A stretch of 64,000 nucleotides of DNA from Anaerolineae bacterium (GCA_022843745.1 JALHNB010000016.1:53119-117118); one strand, 5' to 3'; positions 10,152 through 18,675 are shown, counted from the first letter of the stretch. A program made the numbers and translations. The notes: a model not told the origin generated them from the letters alone.

Positions 10152-10712
10152 TTATACCCCAATCCGTTCAGCATTGTTGGTGGTAATCCGTACAGCCGGT
10201 TCATAATCGCTGTCGAGGATGCGTGTCCCGCGTCCCATCGCGACCACGCCTGTACGCACCATTTCAACGATGCCAATCGGCTTCAGCTCCTCGATCATCG
10301 CCTCAACCACGTCTTCTTGCGCCGTGATTTCCAGAATCGCCACTTTCGTGCCAATATCGACGATACGCGCTGGATAGCGTTCGCAAATCATCGTCACGCT
10401 GTTACGGGAATCCACATCGTCCGTGCGCACCTTAATCAGCGCCAGATCGCGGCTGACATCCGGCTCTTGAGAAATCACGCGCACGTCGATGACGTTAATC
10501 AGCTTGAGCAGATTCGCCGCCACAACGCGCACATCATGACGCTGCACATCGACCACGATGGTCATACGCGAAATATGGGGCTTGTGAGTTCGCCCAACTG
10601 TGAGGCTGTCTACGTTGAAGTTACGGCGGCGAAACAGGCTGACGACACGGTTGAGAACGCCCGGCTTGTTTTCCACCAGCACCGCTAATGTTTGTCTGTT
10701 TTCTTGCTGCAT
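10152..10712 (-). CDS. ilvN: Acetolactate synthase, small regulatory subunit
   Basis: Regulatory subunit of acetohydroxyacid synthase; binds valine-type effectors and activates the IlvB catalytic subunit. The 186-residue protein begins with an ACT domain (TLAVLVENKPGVLNRVVSLF, then RRNFNVDSLTVG), followed by the AHAS small-subunit C-terminal domain. Length is that of the longer two-domain family, as in IlvH or IlvN of non-enteric bacteria. Its ATG lies 3 bases after the ilvB stop, so the two subunits are coupled. Confidence 0.96.
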   Translation of the reverse strand: MQQENRQTLAVLVENKPGVLNRVVSLFRRRNFNVDSLTVGRTHKPHISRMTIVVDVQRHDVRVVAANLLKLINVIDVRVISQEPDVSRDLALIKVRTDDVDSRNSVTMICERYPARIVDIGTKVAILEITAQEDVVEAMIEELKPIGIVEMVRTGVVAMGRGTRILDSDYEPAVRITTNNAERIGV

Positions 10713-10715
10713 GAT

Positions 10716-12416
10716 TTATCGACTTTCCCCTGGTTTCGGACGGCGAATCATATTGTGCAAATCGGCTCCCGCTGGAACCATCGGATAGACGATTTCTTCT
10801 TTTTCGATCACGTACTCGATGAGCACTGGTCCCTTGATGCTGCGGGCAAACGCAACGGATTCTTCGACCTGTTCGCGCTTGGTCACACGCATACTGGGGA
10901 TGCCAAACGCATCGGCAAGCTTGCAAAAATCAGGGTTGACCATCGGCGTGGACTGGTAACGCTCCTCGTAGAAAAATTCCTGCCACTGGCGCACCATGCC
11001 CAGATAAGCATTGTTGAGGATGGCGATATTCACGTCGATATTTTCCTGAACCGCCGTCGCCAGCTCGCACATGGTCATCTGGAAGCCGCCGTCGCCCACA
11101 ATCGCCCAGACTTCTTCTTCTGGCTTGCCGAATTTCGCGCCAATTGCTGCCGGGAAGCCAAAGCCCATCGTCCCCAGTCCACCGCTGGTAATCAGCGATG
11201 ACGGACGCTGGTGCGGGTAATACTGCGCTTCCAACATCTGGTGCTGGCCTACGTCAGTCACCGTAACGGCATTTCCGCCTGTGAACTGCCACAGATCGTT
11301 AATCACCTGTGCGCCCAGCAGTTTGCTATCGGCGCTGTACTGGAGAATGTCGCGTTCGTCAGCGTCCTCCTGCCAATCGCGAATCCAGGCCATCCAGTCG
11401 GGATGCTGTGTGCGATGGACGTGCGGCAGCATTTGCGACAAAACGGCTCGCACATCGCCGGGGATGCCGACATTGACGCGCACATTTTTATTGATTTCCG
11501 ACGGGTCAATATCAACGTGAATTTTCTTGGCCTTCTGCGCATACGTTTTCAGATTGCCCGTCACGCGGTCATCGAAACGCATTCCCAGAGCGATCAACAA
11601 GTCTGCTTCCTGAATAGCATGGTTAGAAGCCGCCTCACCGTGCATACCCATCATGCCCAGCACCATCGGATGATCTTCGGGCATTGCACCTTTACCCAGC
11701 AGCGTGAGTGCCACTGGAATGCCTGCGATTTCGGAGAGTTCGCGAAGCTGTTCCGACGCGCCAGCCATCATAATGCCATGTCCAGCCAGGATAATCGGGC
11801 GCTGCGCCTGATTAATGAGATCGACTGCCAACATCACATCATCTTCGTGGCCTTCAGATGGCACACGATACCCCGGCAGACGAATCTCACCTTCAGGGTA
11901 AATGAACTCGGTCTTTTGAGTTTGAACATCTTTGGGAATATCAATCAGCACTGGCCCTGGTCGTCCACTGCGAGCGATATGGAAGGCTTCGCGAATCACA
12001 TAGGCCAATTCCTCCACATCCGCTACCAGATAATTGTGTTTGGTAACGGGCAGTGTGACACCTGTTACGTCGGTTTCCTGAAACGCATCCGTCCCGATAG
12101 AGCCGCGTGCAACCTGCCCGGTGATGCACACAATCGGCGAGGAGTCCATCATAGCTGTCGCGATTCCGGTTACAAGATTGGTCGCGCCGGGGCCGCTGGT
12201 CGCAATCGCCACGCCAACTTTTCCCGTTGCCCGCGCATAACCATCCGCCATGTGCGATGCACCCTGTTCGTGGCGTACCAGCACATGATGAATCTGGGGA
12301 TATTTGGTCATCGCATCATAGGTCGGCAAGATCGCGCCGCCGGGATAGCCAAAAATAACATCTACACCTTCACGTATCAAACATTCCATTACAATCTCAG
12401 AGCCAGTCAATAACAT
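10716..12416 (-). CDS. ilvB: Acetolactate synthase, large catalytic subunit
   Basis: Thiamine-diphosphate enzyme that makes acetolactate (valine, leucine) and acetohydroxybutyrate (isoleucine). The 566-residue product has the N-terminal ThDP domain with the catalytic glutamate in VLVRHEQGASHMADGYARA, the central FAD-binding domain, and the C-terminal ThDP/Mg site, visible as the VGDGGFQMTMCEL block and NAYLGMVRQWQEFFYEERY. Length matches the bacterial biosynthetic AHAS. It is preceded by ilvE with a 23-base gap and followed at once by ilvN. Confidence 0.97.
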   Translation of the reverse strand: MLLTGSEIVMECLIREGVDVIFGYPGGAILPTYDAMTKYPQIHHVLVRHEQGASHMADGYARATGKVGVAIATSGPGATNLVTGIATAMMDSSPIVCITGQVARGSIGTDAFQETDVTGVTLPVTKHNYLVADVEELAYVIREAFHIARSGRPGPVLIDIPKDVQTQKTEFIYPEGEIRLPGYRVPSEGHEDDVMLAVDLINQAQRPIILAGHGIMMAGASEQLRELSEIAGIPVALTLLGKGAMPEDHPMVLGMMGMHGEAASNHAIQEADLLIALGMRFDDRVTGNLKTYAQKAKKIHVDIDPSEINKNVRVNVGIPGDVRAVLSQMLPHVHRTQHPDWMAWIRDWQEDADERDILQYSADSKLLGAQVINDLWQFTGGNAVTVTDVGQHQMLEAQYYPHQRPSSLITSGGLGTMGFGFPAAIGAKFGKPEEEVWAIVGDGGFQMTMCELATAVQENIDVNIAILNNAYLGMVRQWQEFFYEERYQSTPMVNPDFCKLADAFGIPSMRVTKREQVEESVAFARSIKGPVLIEYVIEKEEIVYPMVPAGADLHNMIRRPKPGESR

Positions 12417-12439
12417 GAGAACCTTCTCCTTAACAGTGG

Positions 12440-13375
12440 CTACTTGGCCGCTGGTTCAGACTGACGCACATGGGTGAGCCAGCCGTATTTATCCGGTTTT
12501 TGGCCGGATGTAATCGCGAAAAATTCATCCTGCACCGCTTTCGTGATCGGCCCGCGCTTGCCCGCGCCAATCTGAATGCGATCCACTGAACGAATGGGGC
12601 TGATTTCTGCTGCCGTACCTGTAAAGAAAATTTCGTCCGCGATGTACAGCATATCGCGCGAAATTGTTTCGAAGCGCACCTCGTAGCCCAGGTCTTTTAA
12701 AAGCGTCACAACGCTGTCGCGGGTGATGCCCATCAAAATACTCGACCCGATACCCGGCGTATAAACAACGTTGTTGTAAATGACAAAAATATTTTCGCCC
12801 GCGCCCTCACTAACGCTGCCATTATAGTCCAGCGCGATGCCTTCGCTGAAGCCGTTGTCGTGCGCTTCCATGCTGATAAACTGGCTGTTCACGTACTGAC
12901 CGCCAATTTTCGCGAGTGAAGCCGAAGTATCCGGCGCGGTACGTCGCCATGAACTGACCTGCACATCAACGCCGCCTTCGATGGCTTCCTGCCCCAGATA
13001 GCGTCCCCACTCCATCGTGAAGATGACGGCATCTACCTGATTTTTGCGCCCTTCCACACCTAGCGGCCCTGCTCCCCGGAAGATCAGCGGGCGAATGTAG
13101 CAGGCTTCGTGCTTGTTCCGCGCGATAATTTCGATAATCGCGGCGTTGATCTCATCTTCGGTAAATGGTGATTGAATACGCGCGATCTTGCACGAATTCA
13201 GCAAGCGTTTTGTATGTGGCTGAAGTCGAAACGCGGCTGGGCCTTCCGGCGTAGCATAGGCACGAACCCCTTCGAATACGCTCGAACCGTAATGCAGCGC
13301 GTGTGTGGTTACGTGCACATTGGCTTCATTCCACTTGATAAACTCACCATTCATCCAAACCCATTCGGTTGCCAT
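12440..13375 (-). CDS. ilvE: Branched-chain amino-acid aminotransferase
   Basis: PLP enzyme of fold type IV that performs the last transamination to Val, Leu and Ile. The 311-residue protein shows VWMNGEFIKWNEANVHVTTHALHYGSSVFEGVRAY at its N-terminus (given by position only: residues 6-39), a likely PLP lysine in SLAKIGGQYVNS, the EGAGENIFV loop and EIFFTGTAAEISPI. The ATG has GAGGAA about 7 bases upstream. It is the first full-length gene of the operon, lying directly downstream of the attenuator at 13406-13551, so its expression should set that of the whole cluster. Confidence 0.96.
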   Translation of the reverse strand: MATEWVWMNGEFIKWNEANVHVTTHALHYGSSVFEGVRAYATPEGPAAFRLQPHTKRLLNSCKIARIQSPFTEDEINAAIIEIIARNKHEACYIRPLIFRGAGPLGVEGRKNQVDAVIFTMEWGRYLGQEAIEGGVDVQVSSWRRTAPDTSASLAKIGGQYVNSQFISMEAHDNGFSEGIALDYNGSVSEGAGENIFVIYNNVVYTPGIGSSILMGITRDSVVTLLKDLGYEVRFETISRDMLYIADEIFFTGTAAEISPIRSVDRIQIGAGKRGPITKAVQDEFFAITSGQKPDKYGWLTHVRQSEPAAK

Positions 13376-13405
13376 TTTCAGTTCCTCGCATCCTCAAAAT
13401 ATAAA

Positions 13406-13429
13406 TAAAAAACCCCCAGGCTTGGGGGC
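13406..13429 (-). terminator. Intrinsic terminator of the ilv attenuator
   Basis: On the minus strand CCCCCA pairs with TGGGGG around an AGCC tetraloop, with an additional G-U pair outside, followed directly by six T residues and then ATTTA. It sits 31 bases upstream of ilvE and downstream of the leader peptide, so it can only stop transcription before the structural genes. That is the geometry of an attenuator. Confidence 0.88.
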
Positions 13430-13457
13430 TGTTTGCAGTCACACGTTATAGTCTACC

Positions 13458-13469
13458 GCCACCCAAGCC
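13458..13469 (-). promoter_or_regulatory. Antiterminator arm of the ilv attenuator
   Basis: The RNA segment GGCUUGGGUGGC starts one base after the leader stop codon. Its GGCUUGGG pairs perfectly with CCCAAGCC at 13419-13426, which is the 5' arm and loop of the terminator, and its GGC can pair with GCC at 13427-13429 after a one-base bulge. The two structures are mutually exclusive. A ribosome finishing at the stop codon would cover this arm; one stalled earlier would leave it free. A weaker partner (CCUUAGCC, 13515-13522) inside the leader coding region could serve as the arm that competes for it. Confidence 0.75.
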
Positions 13470-13470
13470 G

Positions 13471-13551
13471 TTATAACCCGCCAATAATAAGGACGAGTAC
13501 AATAACAAGAATAAGGCTAAGGACGACGTTCGAACGCAGTTGTTGCGACAT
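13471..13551 (-). CDS. ilv operon leader peptide (BCAA attenuator)
   Basis: A 26-codon ORF starting ATG TCG CAA CAA and ending in TAA. Residues 9-23 read VVLSLILVIVLVLII: 14 of 15 are Val (5), Leu (5) or Ile (4), followed by GGL. This composition matches the regulatory amino acids of the downstream genes, as in known ilv and leu leader peptides of enteric bacteria and actinobacteria. It lies between a promoter-like TTGACA and a terminator whose arm also pairs with the sequence just after the leader stop. The strong Shine-Dalgarno normally expected is not evident. The alternative is a tiny membrane peptide; the position and the RNA structures make regulation more likely. Confidence 0.8.
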   Translation of the reverse strand: MSQQLRSNVVLSLILVIVLVLIIGGL

Positions 13552-13588
13552 TTAAATGCTTCAATTCGAAATTCAGACTTATTACGAT

Positions 13589-13617
13589 AGGTTAACCAGC
13601 ATTTGCTTTAGTGTCAA
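13589..13617 (-). promoter_or_regulatory. Candidate promoter of the ilv-leu operon
   Basis: A perfect -35 hexamer TTGACA (13612-13617, minus strand) is followed after 17 bases by TAACCT (13589-13594), a weak -10. Initiation near 13582 would give a leader of about 30 bases before the leader peptide ATG. Read-through from argH, upstream on the same strand, cannot be ruled out. Confidence 0.45.
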
Positions 13618-13698
13618 GAGTACCATGTGAAGATTGTGAGGAATGTCAGAAGTTCATATAGAATACCTGTGTGATTTTGTGATACATGCACAAGTATC

Positions 13699-15078
13699 TC
13701 ATAATTCATGTGTCTCCAGCCAGTTTTTCGCTGATGAGATTTGTTCCGCAACGGCTTCCGGCGCGGTGCCACCTTTTGCTTTGCGCCGCCCTACCGACTC
13801 ATCGAAATTAAATACGTCGGCGACATCGTCTTCAAATAGCTCCGATAATTCTTTCAGATGGCCCAGCGGAATCTGCGAAAGTTTGAGGCTATGCGTTGCC
13901 GACAAGCGCACGGCTTCGCCAATAATGTGATGCGCCTGACGAAATGGCAGCCCTTTACGGACCAGATAATCCGCCATATCGGTTGCCAGCATTTCCTCGT
14001 CGAGCGCGGCACGCATTTTTTCCGGCCTCGCCTGTAACGTGTTGATGATGGCTGTAACCACAGGCAGCAGCAATTTGATTGTGTCTACCGAATCAAAGAG
14101 CGCTTCTTTATCCTCTTGCAAGTCCTTATTGTAGGTACTGGGCAGACCCTTCAGGACGACCAGAATGCGTGTCAGATTCCCAATCAAGCGACCCGTTTTG
14201 CCACGCGCCAGTTCCATCGGGTCGGCATTACGCTTCTGCGGCATCAGGCTTGAACCTGTGCTGTAACGGTCATTCAATGTGATATAGCCAAATAACGGGT
14301 TGCTATAGATGATGACATCCTCGGCTAAACGGCTGAGATGCGCACCAGTGAGCGCCAGCGCGAACAACAGCTCGGCGACATAATCGCGATCACTGACAGC
14401 ATCCAGACTATTTTCGCTCACCGAATCAAATCCGAGGTCGGTGGCAAGCGCATCGCGATCAACCGCAAAAGGTGTCCCAGCTAACGCGCCCGAACCCAAC
14501 GGCGAAACCGATGTCCGGCGGCGCATATCCGATAAGCGTTCGCGATCCCGCGACAACATCCAGAAAAAGCTCATCAGCCAATGCGCCATCGTGATCGGCT
14601 GCGCGGGCTGCATATGGGTGTAACCGGGCATAACCGTATGAAGGTGCTTCTCGGCCTGCTCGACCAACCCAACTTGCAAACCCATCACCAGTTCGTCGAT
14701 TTCTTTTACCGCGTCCAGTGCCCACAAACGAAAATCCGTCGCCACCTGATCGTTACGACTACGCCCTGTGTGCAGCTTACCACCCAGCGGCCCGGTCAAT
14801 TCGATCAAACGTCGCTCGACAGCCGTGTGTATATCTTCATCGCCGGGTTTAAATTCAAATATTCCGTCGTCAAATTCGCCCAATATCTTATGCAGGCCAT
14901 CAATGATGCTGACAGCCTGAAGCGGATTGATCACACCCGCCGCCGCGATTGCCCGCGCATAAGCAATGCTCCCGGCAATATCCTGCGCGTACATGCGCTT
15001 ATCGAAGCCGATGCTGTCTTGCAGCGCCCGCATATCATCATCTGTCGGCTCCGAGAACCGCCCACCCCACAACGCCAT
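13699..15078 (-). CDS. argH: Argininosuccinate lyase
   Basis: Cleaves argininosuccinate to arginine and fumarate. The 459-residue protein begins ALWGGRFSEPTDD, carries HTGRSRNDQVATDFRLW with the substrate-binding residues, MPGYTHMQPAQPITMAHW, and the superfamily signature GSSLMPQKRNADPMELARG with the mobile catalytic serine loop. Length is normal. It lies downstream of argG on the same strand, separated by about 200 bases that contain a perfect palindrome, so the two genes may form one arginine transcript. Its stop is 148 bases upstream of the ilv leader start codon. Confidence 0.97.
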   Translation of the reverse strand: MALWGGRFSEPTDDDMRALQDSIGFDKRMYAQDIAGSIAYARAIAAAGVINPLQAVSIIDGLHKILGEFDDGIFEFKPGDEDIHTAVERRLIELTGPLGGKLHTGRSRNDQVATDFRLWALDAVKEIDELVMGLQVGLVEQAEKHLHTVMPGYTHMQPAQPITMAHWLMSFFWMLSRDRERLSDMRRRTSVSPLGSGALAGTPFAVDRDALATDLGFDSVSENSLDAVSDRDYVAELLFALALTGAHLSRLAEDVIIYSNPLFGYITLNDRYSTGSSLMPQKRNADPMELARGKTGRLIGNLTRILVVLKGLPSTYNKDLQEDKEALFDSVDTIKLLLPVVTAIINTLQARPEKMRAALDEEMLATDMADYLVRKGLPFRQAHHIIGEAVRLSATHSLKLSQIPLGHLKELSELFEDDVADVFNFDESVGRRKAKGGTAPEAVAEQISSAKNWLETHEL

Positions 15079-15137
15079 ACATTCCCCCTTGTAAGCTGGT
15101 CAGCACTTCAGCCAGTCAGCGTCTCAGAAATCGTTTC

Positions 15138-15165
15138 GTAGGGACAAGGCATGCCTTGTCCCTAC
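15138..15165. repeat. Perfect 28-bp palindrome
   Basis: Each half reads GTAGGGACAAGGCA and the dyad is exact. It lies between argG and argH. The ends (GTAGGG...CCCTAC) and total length are identical to the palindrome at 10082-10109 while the core differs, which suggests one repeat class with a variable centre rather than a fixed operator. Confidence 0.9.
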
Positions 15166-15284
15166 AACAACCGGATCGTCGCAAAACTCAATCACTTGAT
15201 AATCGGCAAATCGTGCAAATGATTGTATGTTCGCTGAAATGCTGACAAGTTGATCGCTAATTCGCTTCTAAATTCACACTAATC

Positions 15285-16517
15285 CTACTTACCCGAACGA
15301 CCCTTGAGTTCATTCGAGAGCAGCGCCTGGACTTTCACCGGCAGGCCGAACAACGTAATGAAGCCCTCGGCATCCTTCTGGTTATAAACATCTTCCTCAC
15401 CGAACGAGGCATAGTCCTGGCGATACAGGCTGAAATCGCTCTTGCGACCAGCGACGATGATATTGCCCTTATACAGCTTCAGCCGGACAAGGCCTGTGAC
15501 CTGCTCCTGCGTCACATCGACAAAAGCATCCAGCGCCTCGCGCAGCCGGGTGTACCACATGCCGTTATAGACCAGTTCAGCATATTTCGATGCCAGAATG
15601 TCTTTGTACTGCATGGTTTGCTTATCCAGGCAGATGCTTTCGAGCAGTTGGTGGGCTTTATGCAGCAGCGTCCCGGCGGGTGTCTCATAAACGCCATGAC
15701 TTTTCATGCCGACAAGACGATTTTCCACAATGTCTGCACGACCAATACCGTGTTTTGCAGCCAACTTATTCACGCGCGTGAATAATTCGAGCGGAGGGAG
15801 CGTTTCGCCGTTTACGCTCACCGGGATGCCCTTCTCGAAGCCGATTTCGATATACTCCGCCTCATCCGGTGCGTTCTCCGGGCTGGTCGTCAGTTGATAC
15901 ATGACTTCTTCCGGCTCATTCCAGGGGTCTTCCAGCAGGCCGCCCTCGTGACTCAGGTGGAACAGGTTGCGGTCACGGCTGTAGATTGACTTCTCGGTAG
16001 CGGTTACAGGCACGTTGAATTCAGCAGCATAGGCCAGCGCGTCCTCACGGCTGCGAATATCCCACTCGCGCCAGGGGGCGATCACTTTGAGCTTGGGATT
16101 CAGCGCCATCGCCGTCACTTCGAAGCGAACCTGATCGTTGCCCTTGCCCGTGCAGCCGTGCGCGATGGCATCCGCGCCTTCCAGCGCTGCGACTTCGACG
16201 AGATGCTTGGCGATCAGTGGGCGTGCGAACGACGTACCGAGCAGATATTCACGTTCGTAAACCGCCCCGGCCTTCATCGTCGGAAAGACAAAATCGCGCA
16301 GAAATTCTTCGCGCAAATCGTGGACATAAAGTTTGCTCGCGCCGGATTTTATAGCTTTTGCTTCCAGCCCGTGCAGTTCTTCTTCCTGTCCCAGGTCTGC
16401 ACAAAAGCAGATCACTTCGCAGTCCTCGTAGTTATTACGTAGCCAGGGTACGATGACTGATGTATCCAGCCCGCCGCTGTAAGCCAGGACAACTTTTTTG
16501 ACGTTATGTTTACTCAT
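15285..16517 (-). CDS. argG: Argininosuccinate synthase
   Basis: Ligates citrulline and aspartate with ATP. The 410-residue protein starts with the N-type ATP pyrophosphatase P-loop in [20 protein letters not shown] and shows [15 protein letters not shown], with which citrulline and aspartate bind. Length and motifs are standard for the type I family. A plausible promoter lies about 75 bases upstream on the minus strand (TTGCGT, 17 bases, TAAACT), but I see no clear ARG box. argH follows. Carbamoyl-phosphate and ornithine steps are not encoded in the window. Confidence 0.97.
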   Translation of the reverse strand: MSKHNVKKVVLAYSGGLDTSVIVPWLRNNYEDCEVICFCADLGQEEELHGLEAKAIKSGASKLYVHDLREEFLRDFVFPTMKAGAVYEREYLLGTSFARPLIAKHLVEVAALEGADAIAHGCTGKGNDQVRFEVTAMALNPKLKVIAPWREWDIRSREDALAYAAEFNVPVTATEKSIYSRDRNLFHLSHEGGLLEDPWNEPEEVMYQLTTSPENAPDEAEYIEIGFEKGIPVSVNGETLPPLELFTRVNKLAAKHGIGRADIVENRLVGMKSHGVYETPAGTLLHKAHQLLESICLDKQTMQYKDILASKYAELVYNGMWYTRLREALDAFVDVTQEQVTGLVRLKLYKGNIIVAGRKSDFSLYRQDYASFGEEDVYNQKDAEGFITLFGLPVKVQALLSNELKGRSGK

Positions 16518-16654
16518 GAGAAACTACCTTTGGTCGAAAATTGATGATATGCTGTTCAAAACAGATTAGCCAGAGAGTTTAGTGATGGCGCTGCACTTAC
16601 GCAAGAATGAGTATTGTAGTGAGGGCGACCATTTTGTGAGAATACATTCCGTTA

Positions 16655-16683
16655 TTGACAGAAATGCTATGTCTTGTTATGCT
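16655..16683 (+). promoter_or_regulatory. Candidate promoter of the TfoX-like gene
   Basis: TTGACA (16655-16660) followed after 17 bases by TATGCT (16678-16683), 38 bases ahead of the ATG at 16722. It lies in the divergent region shared with argG. Confidence 0.55.
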
Positions 16684-16721
16684 ACAGATTAGAACAAAAT
16701 TTCTAAACATGAGGTGCATTG

Positions 16722-17048
16722 ATGGCAAACTACAGCCCTGAACACGAGAAAGTTCTGAATGAGATGCTCGGCAACAATACCGCTGCCAAAGCCAGTAAAA
16801 TGTTCGGCTACCCCGCCTATAAAGTGAACGGGAAGTTAGCAGTTGGGCTATTTGACGGCGGCATCACAGCTAAAGTCGGCCCAGACCGCGCAAAAGAGTT
16901 GATCGAGCAGGAAGGCATCACGACTTTTGAGCCACAGCCAGGGCGAGTCTGGAAAGATTGGATCATGATGACCGGCAATTTTGTAAATCACAGCGTAATA
17001 TTTGATGAGGCCGTGCAGTACGTTTTAGAAGAAACTCAGCAGGCCTAA
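16722..17048 (+). CDS. TfoX/Sxy N-terminal domain-like protein
   Basis: A 108-residue protein resembling the TfoX N-terminal domain: SKMFGYPAYKVNGKLAVGLFDGGITAKVG is the typical beta-hairpin region with the MFG motif (positions about 26-54). Full-length TfoX/Sxy regulates competence in gammaproteobacteria, but stand-alone N-domain proteins are widespread and uncharacterised. A TTG codon precedes in frame at 16719; the ATG at 16722 is preferred because GAGGTG lies 5 bases upstream. It overlaps the 3' end of the convergent DUF1801 gene by 4 bases. Confidence 0.7.
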   Translation: MANYSPEHEKVLNEMLGNNTAAKASKMFGYPAYKVNGKLAVGLFDGGITAKVGPDRAKELIEQEGITTFEPQPGRVWKDWIMMTGNFVNHSVIFDEAVQYVLEETQQA

Positions 17049-17407
17049 TCTACTGTATGGTCGATAGCGGCGATCATCAGCTCACGCAGGCCTGGCTTCT
17101 CCAAATCTTCGGCTTTTTTGATCTTTACGTGACGCAGCAATTTGCCAGTTCCCTCCAATACACCTTTCGGGTCGGGTAATTCTCCACCGCGCATAAAACC
17201 GAGATTGATATGGGATTTGAACGGAGCGATGTAGAATATATCATCTTTCATCGCACTTACACTTGTGCCAAAAGCTATCGACTTATAAGCAGTCAAATGC
17301 TCGATTGCATCCGGCATCATTTCCAGAATGAGCGTTCGCATCTTAAGCATTAAATCGCGAATTTCGACAGGGTAAGAATTTAAAAAATCTTCAACTTTCG
17401 TGTCCAT
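17045..17407 (-). CDS. DUF1801 / YdhG-like protein
   Basis: A 120-residue protein of the DUF1801 fold: VEDFLNSYPVEIRDLMLKMRTLI, then PDAIEHLTAYKSIAFG, then IFYIAPFKSHINLGFMRGGELPDP. The family includes YdhG/Fra-like proteins once proposed to bind iron, but its role is mostly unknown. The gene overlaps the TfoX-like gene tail to tail, so no terminator separates them. It ends a short minus-strand run that starts with the GNAT at 18642, with an 18-base gap from the SDR gene. Confidence 0.8.
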   Translation of the reverse strand: MDTKVEDFLNSYPVEIRDLMLKMRTLILEMMPDAIEHLTAYKSIAFGTSVSAMKDDIFYIAPFKSHINLGFMRGGELPDPKGVLEGTGKLLRHVKIKKAEDLEKPGLRELMIAAIDHTVD

Positions 17408-17425
17408 TAAACTCCCCTTCTATTT

Positions 17426-18184
17426 CTACGTCCGCAGATACGATGCCCCATTCACATCGACAACCGCGCCCGTCAGAAATGCTGACTCGCTCGACGCGAG
17501 AAACAGGATTGTATGCGCTACTTCCTCCGGCCTGGCGATACGCCCCAATGGGCTTTGATTGCGCACAGAATCCCCTTTTGGCCCGGCGAGTTCGGCAAGC
17601 GCCATGTCAGTTTCCACCCACCCCGGCGCGACCACCGTGACGAAAATATTGTGCGGCGCAAGCGCGACAGCCATAGACTGGCTCAAGGCATTCAATCCCG
17701 CTTTACTTGCGCCGTAAGCAGGCGCATCTGGCTCACCGCGAAACGCCCCGCGTGATGAGACGTTGACGATATGCCCGCCGCCGTTCGCCATCATGTGCTG
17801 CGCCGCGCAAAACATCACATTCGCCGCGCCGACGAGATTGGTTTGAAGGATTTGATTCCACGTGGCCTGCCACTCGTCAAAACTGATCTTCGCAATCGGA
17901 TGTTCGGCGTAAATCGCGGCGTTGTTGACGACGATGTTCAACCCGCCCATCCCGTCAATCACCTGACTCACCATGCGCTGCACATCTCCGGCATCGGCGA
18001 TATCGGCCTGCACGATGATATGTGAATCTCCATCCAGCGACTTGAAGGTTTCTTCGGCAGCTTTTTCATTCGTGTGATAATGCACAGCGACTCGTGCGCC
18101 CTGCCGCGCGAATTGTTGAGCCGTCACTCTCCCGATACCGCGTGATGCACCCGTCACCAGAACGATCTTGCCTGTAAAATCCAC
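17426..18184 (-). CDS. Short-chain dehydrogenase/reductase
   Basis: A classical SDR of 252 residues with the cofactor motif VTGASRGIGRVTA near the N-terminus, VNNAAIY, the catalytic Ser and YxxxK region (VNVSSRG, then YGASKAG), and a C-terminal FLTGAVVDVNGA that is typical of FabG-like enzymes. The loop after strand 2 (VAVHYHTNEKAAEE) fits NADP(H). It is close to 3-oxoacyl-ACP reductase in form, but its position among unrelated genes gives no pathway; an unspecified oxidoreductase is the safest call. Confidence 0.9.
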   Translation of the reverse strand: MDFTGKIVLVTGASRGIGRVTAQQFARQGARVAVHYHTNEKAAEETFKSLDGDSHIIVQADIADAGDVQRMVSQVIDGMGGLNIVVNNAAIYAEHPIAKISFDEWQATWNQILQTNLVGAANVMFCAAQHMMANGGGHIVNVSSRGAFRGEPDAPAYGASKAGLNALSQSMAVALAPHNIFVTVVAPGWVETDMALAELAGPKGDSVRNQSPLGRIARPEEVAHTILFLASSESAFLTGAVVDVNGASYLRT

Positions 18185-18195
18185 GATTGATCCTC

Positions 18196-18642
18196 TCAGG
18201 ATTCAGTTGTTTGCAGCGATTTTTTCAGATAGAAGCGCGTGTGTCCGACTGGAAAATCATCTAGCTGACCGTAAATCGTGTAGCCTTGCTTCTGATAAAA
18301 CTCCCGCGCCTGCCAATCCATTGTGTCGAGGAAAGCGGCAGTTGCGCCGCGCTTGATCGCCTCTTTTTCGGCAGACGCGAGCATATCGCGCCCGTAGCCT
18401 TTGCCGCGCAGGTCTTCGCTCATCCACAAAATGCCAATATGCAGCCAGCCCCAGAACGTCTCACCGAGCAAGCCGCCGACGATGTTATTCTGATTATCGC
18501 GCAGAAAAACGGCTAATTTCTGGTAATTATCTTCTTCGACATGGAGACGATTAAATGCGGCTAAACTGTCCCAGACAAATTTTTCATCGTCAGGGCTTGG
18601 TTTATTTTGCAGAGTGATGGTGTAGCGAGGTTTGCCCATCAT
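18196..18642 (-). CDS. GNAT-family N-acetyltransferase
   Basis: A 148-residue GNAT. LAVFLRDNQNNIVGGLLGET is the central strand region, SEDLRGKGYGRDMLASAEKEA is the acetyl-CoA loop (R/Q-x-x-G-x-G/A form), and TMDWQAREFYQKQGYTIYGQL the C-terminal motif. It closely resembles small single-domain acetyltransferases often labelled as toxin-like or aminoglycoside-like, but no substrate can be assigned. It sits 11 bases upstream of the SDR gene and probably shares its transcript. Confidence 0.87.
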   Translation of the reverse strand: MMGKPRYTITLQNKPSPDDEKFVWDSLAAFNRLHVEEDNYQKLAVFLRDNQNNIVGGLLGETFWGWLHIGILWMSEDLRGKGYGRDMLASAEKEAIKRGATAAFLDTMDWQAREFYQKQGYTIYGQLDDFPVGHTRFYLKKSLQTTES

Positions 18643-18675
18643 TAACCTGTGTTGCGCAATATCATTTACGTGTAA

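Noticed and set aside
11211-12413. 400-codon ORF opposite ilvB
   Set aside because: IlvB motifs are on the minus strand; long antisense frames are common in this base composition.
13441-13480. T-box riboswitch upstream of ilvE (GGGTGG on the minus strand)
   Set aside because: Only GGGTGG matches; there is no T-box consensus tail, no stem I with specifier loop, and the leader is too short. A leader peptide explains it better.
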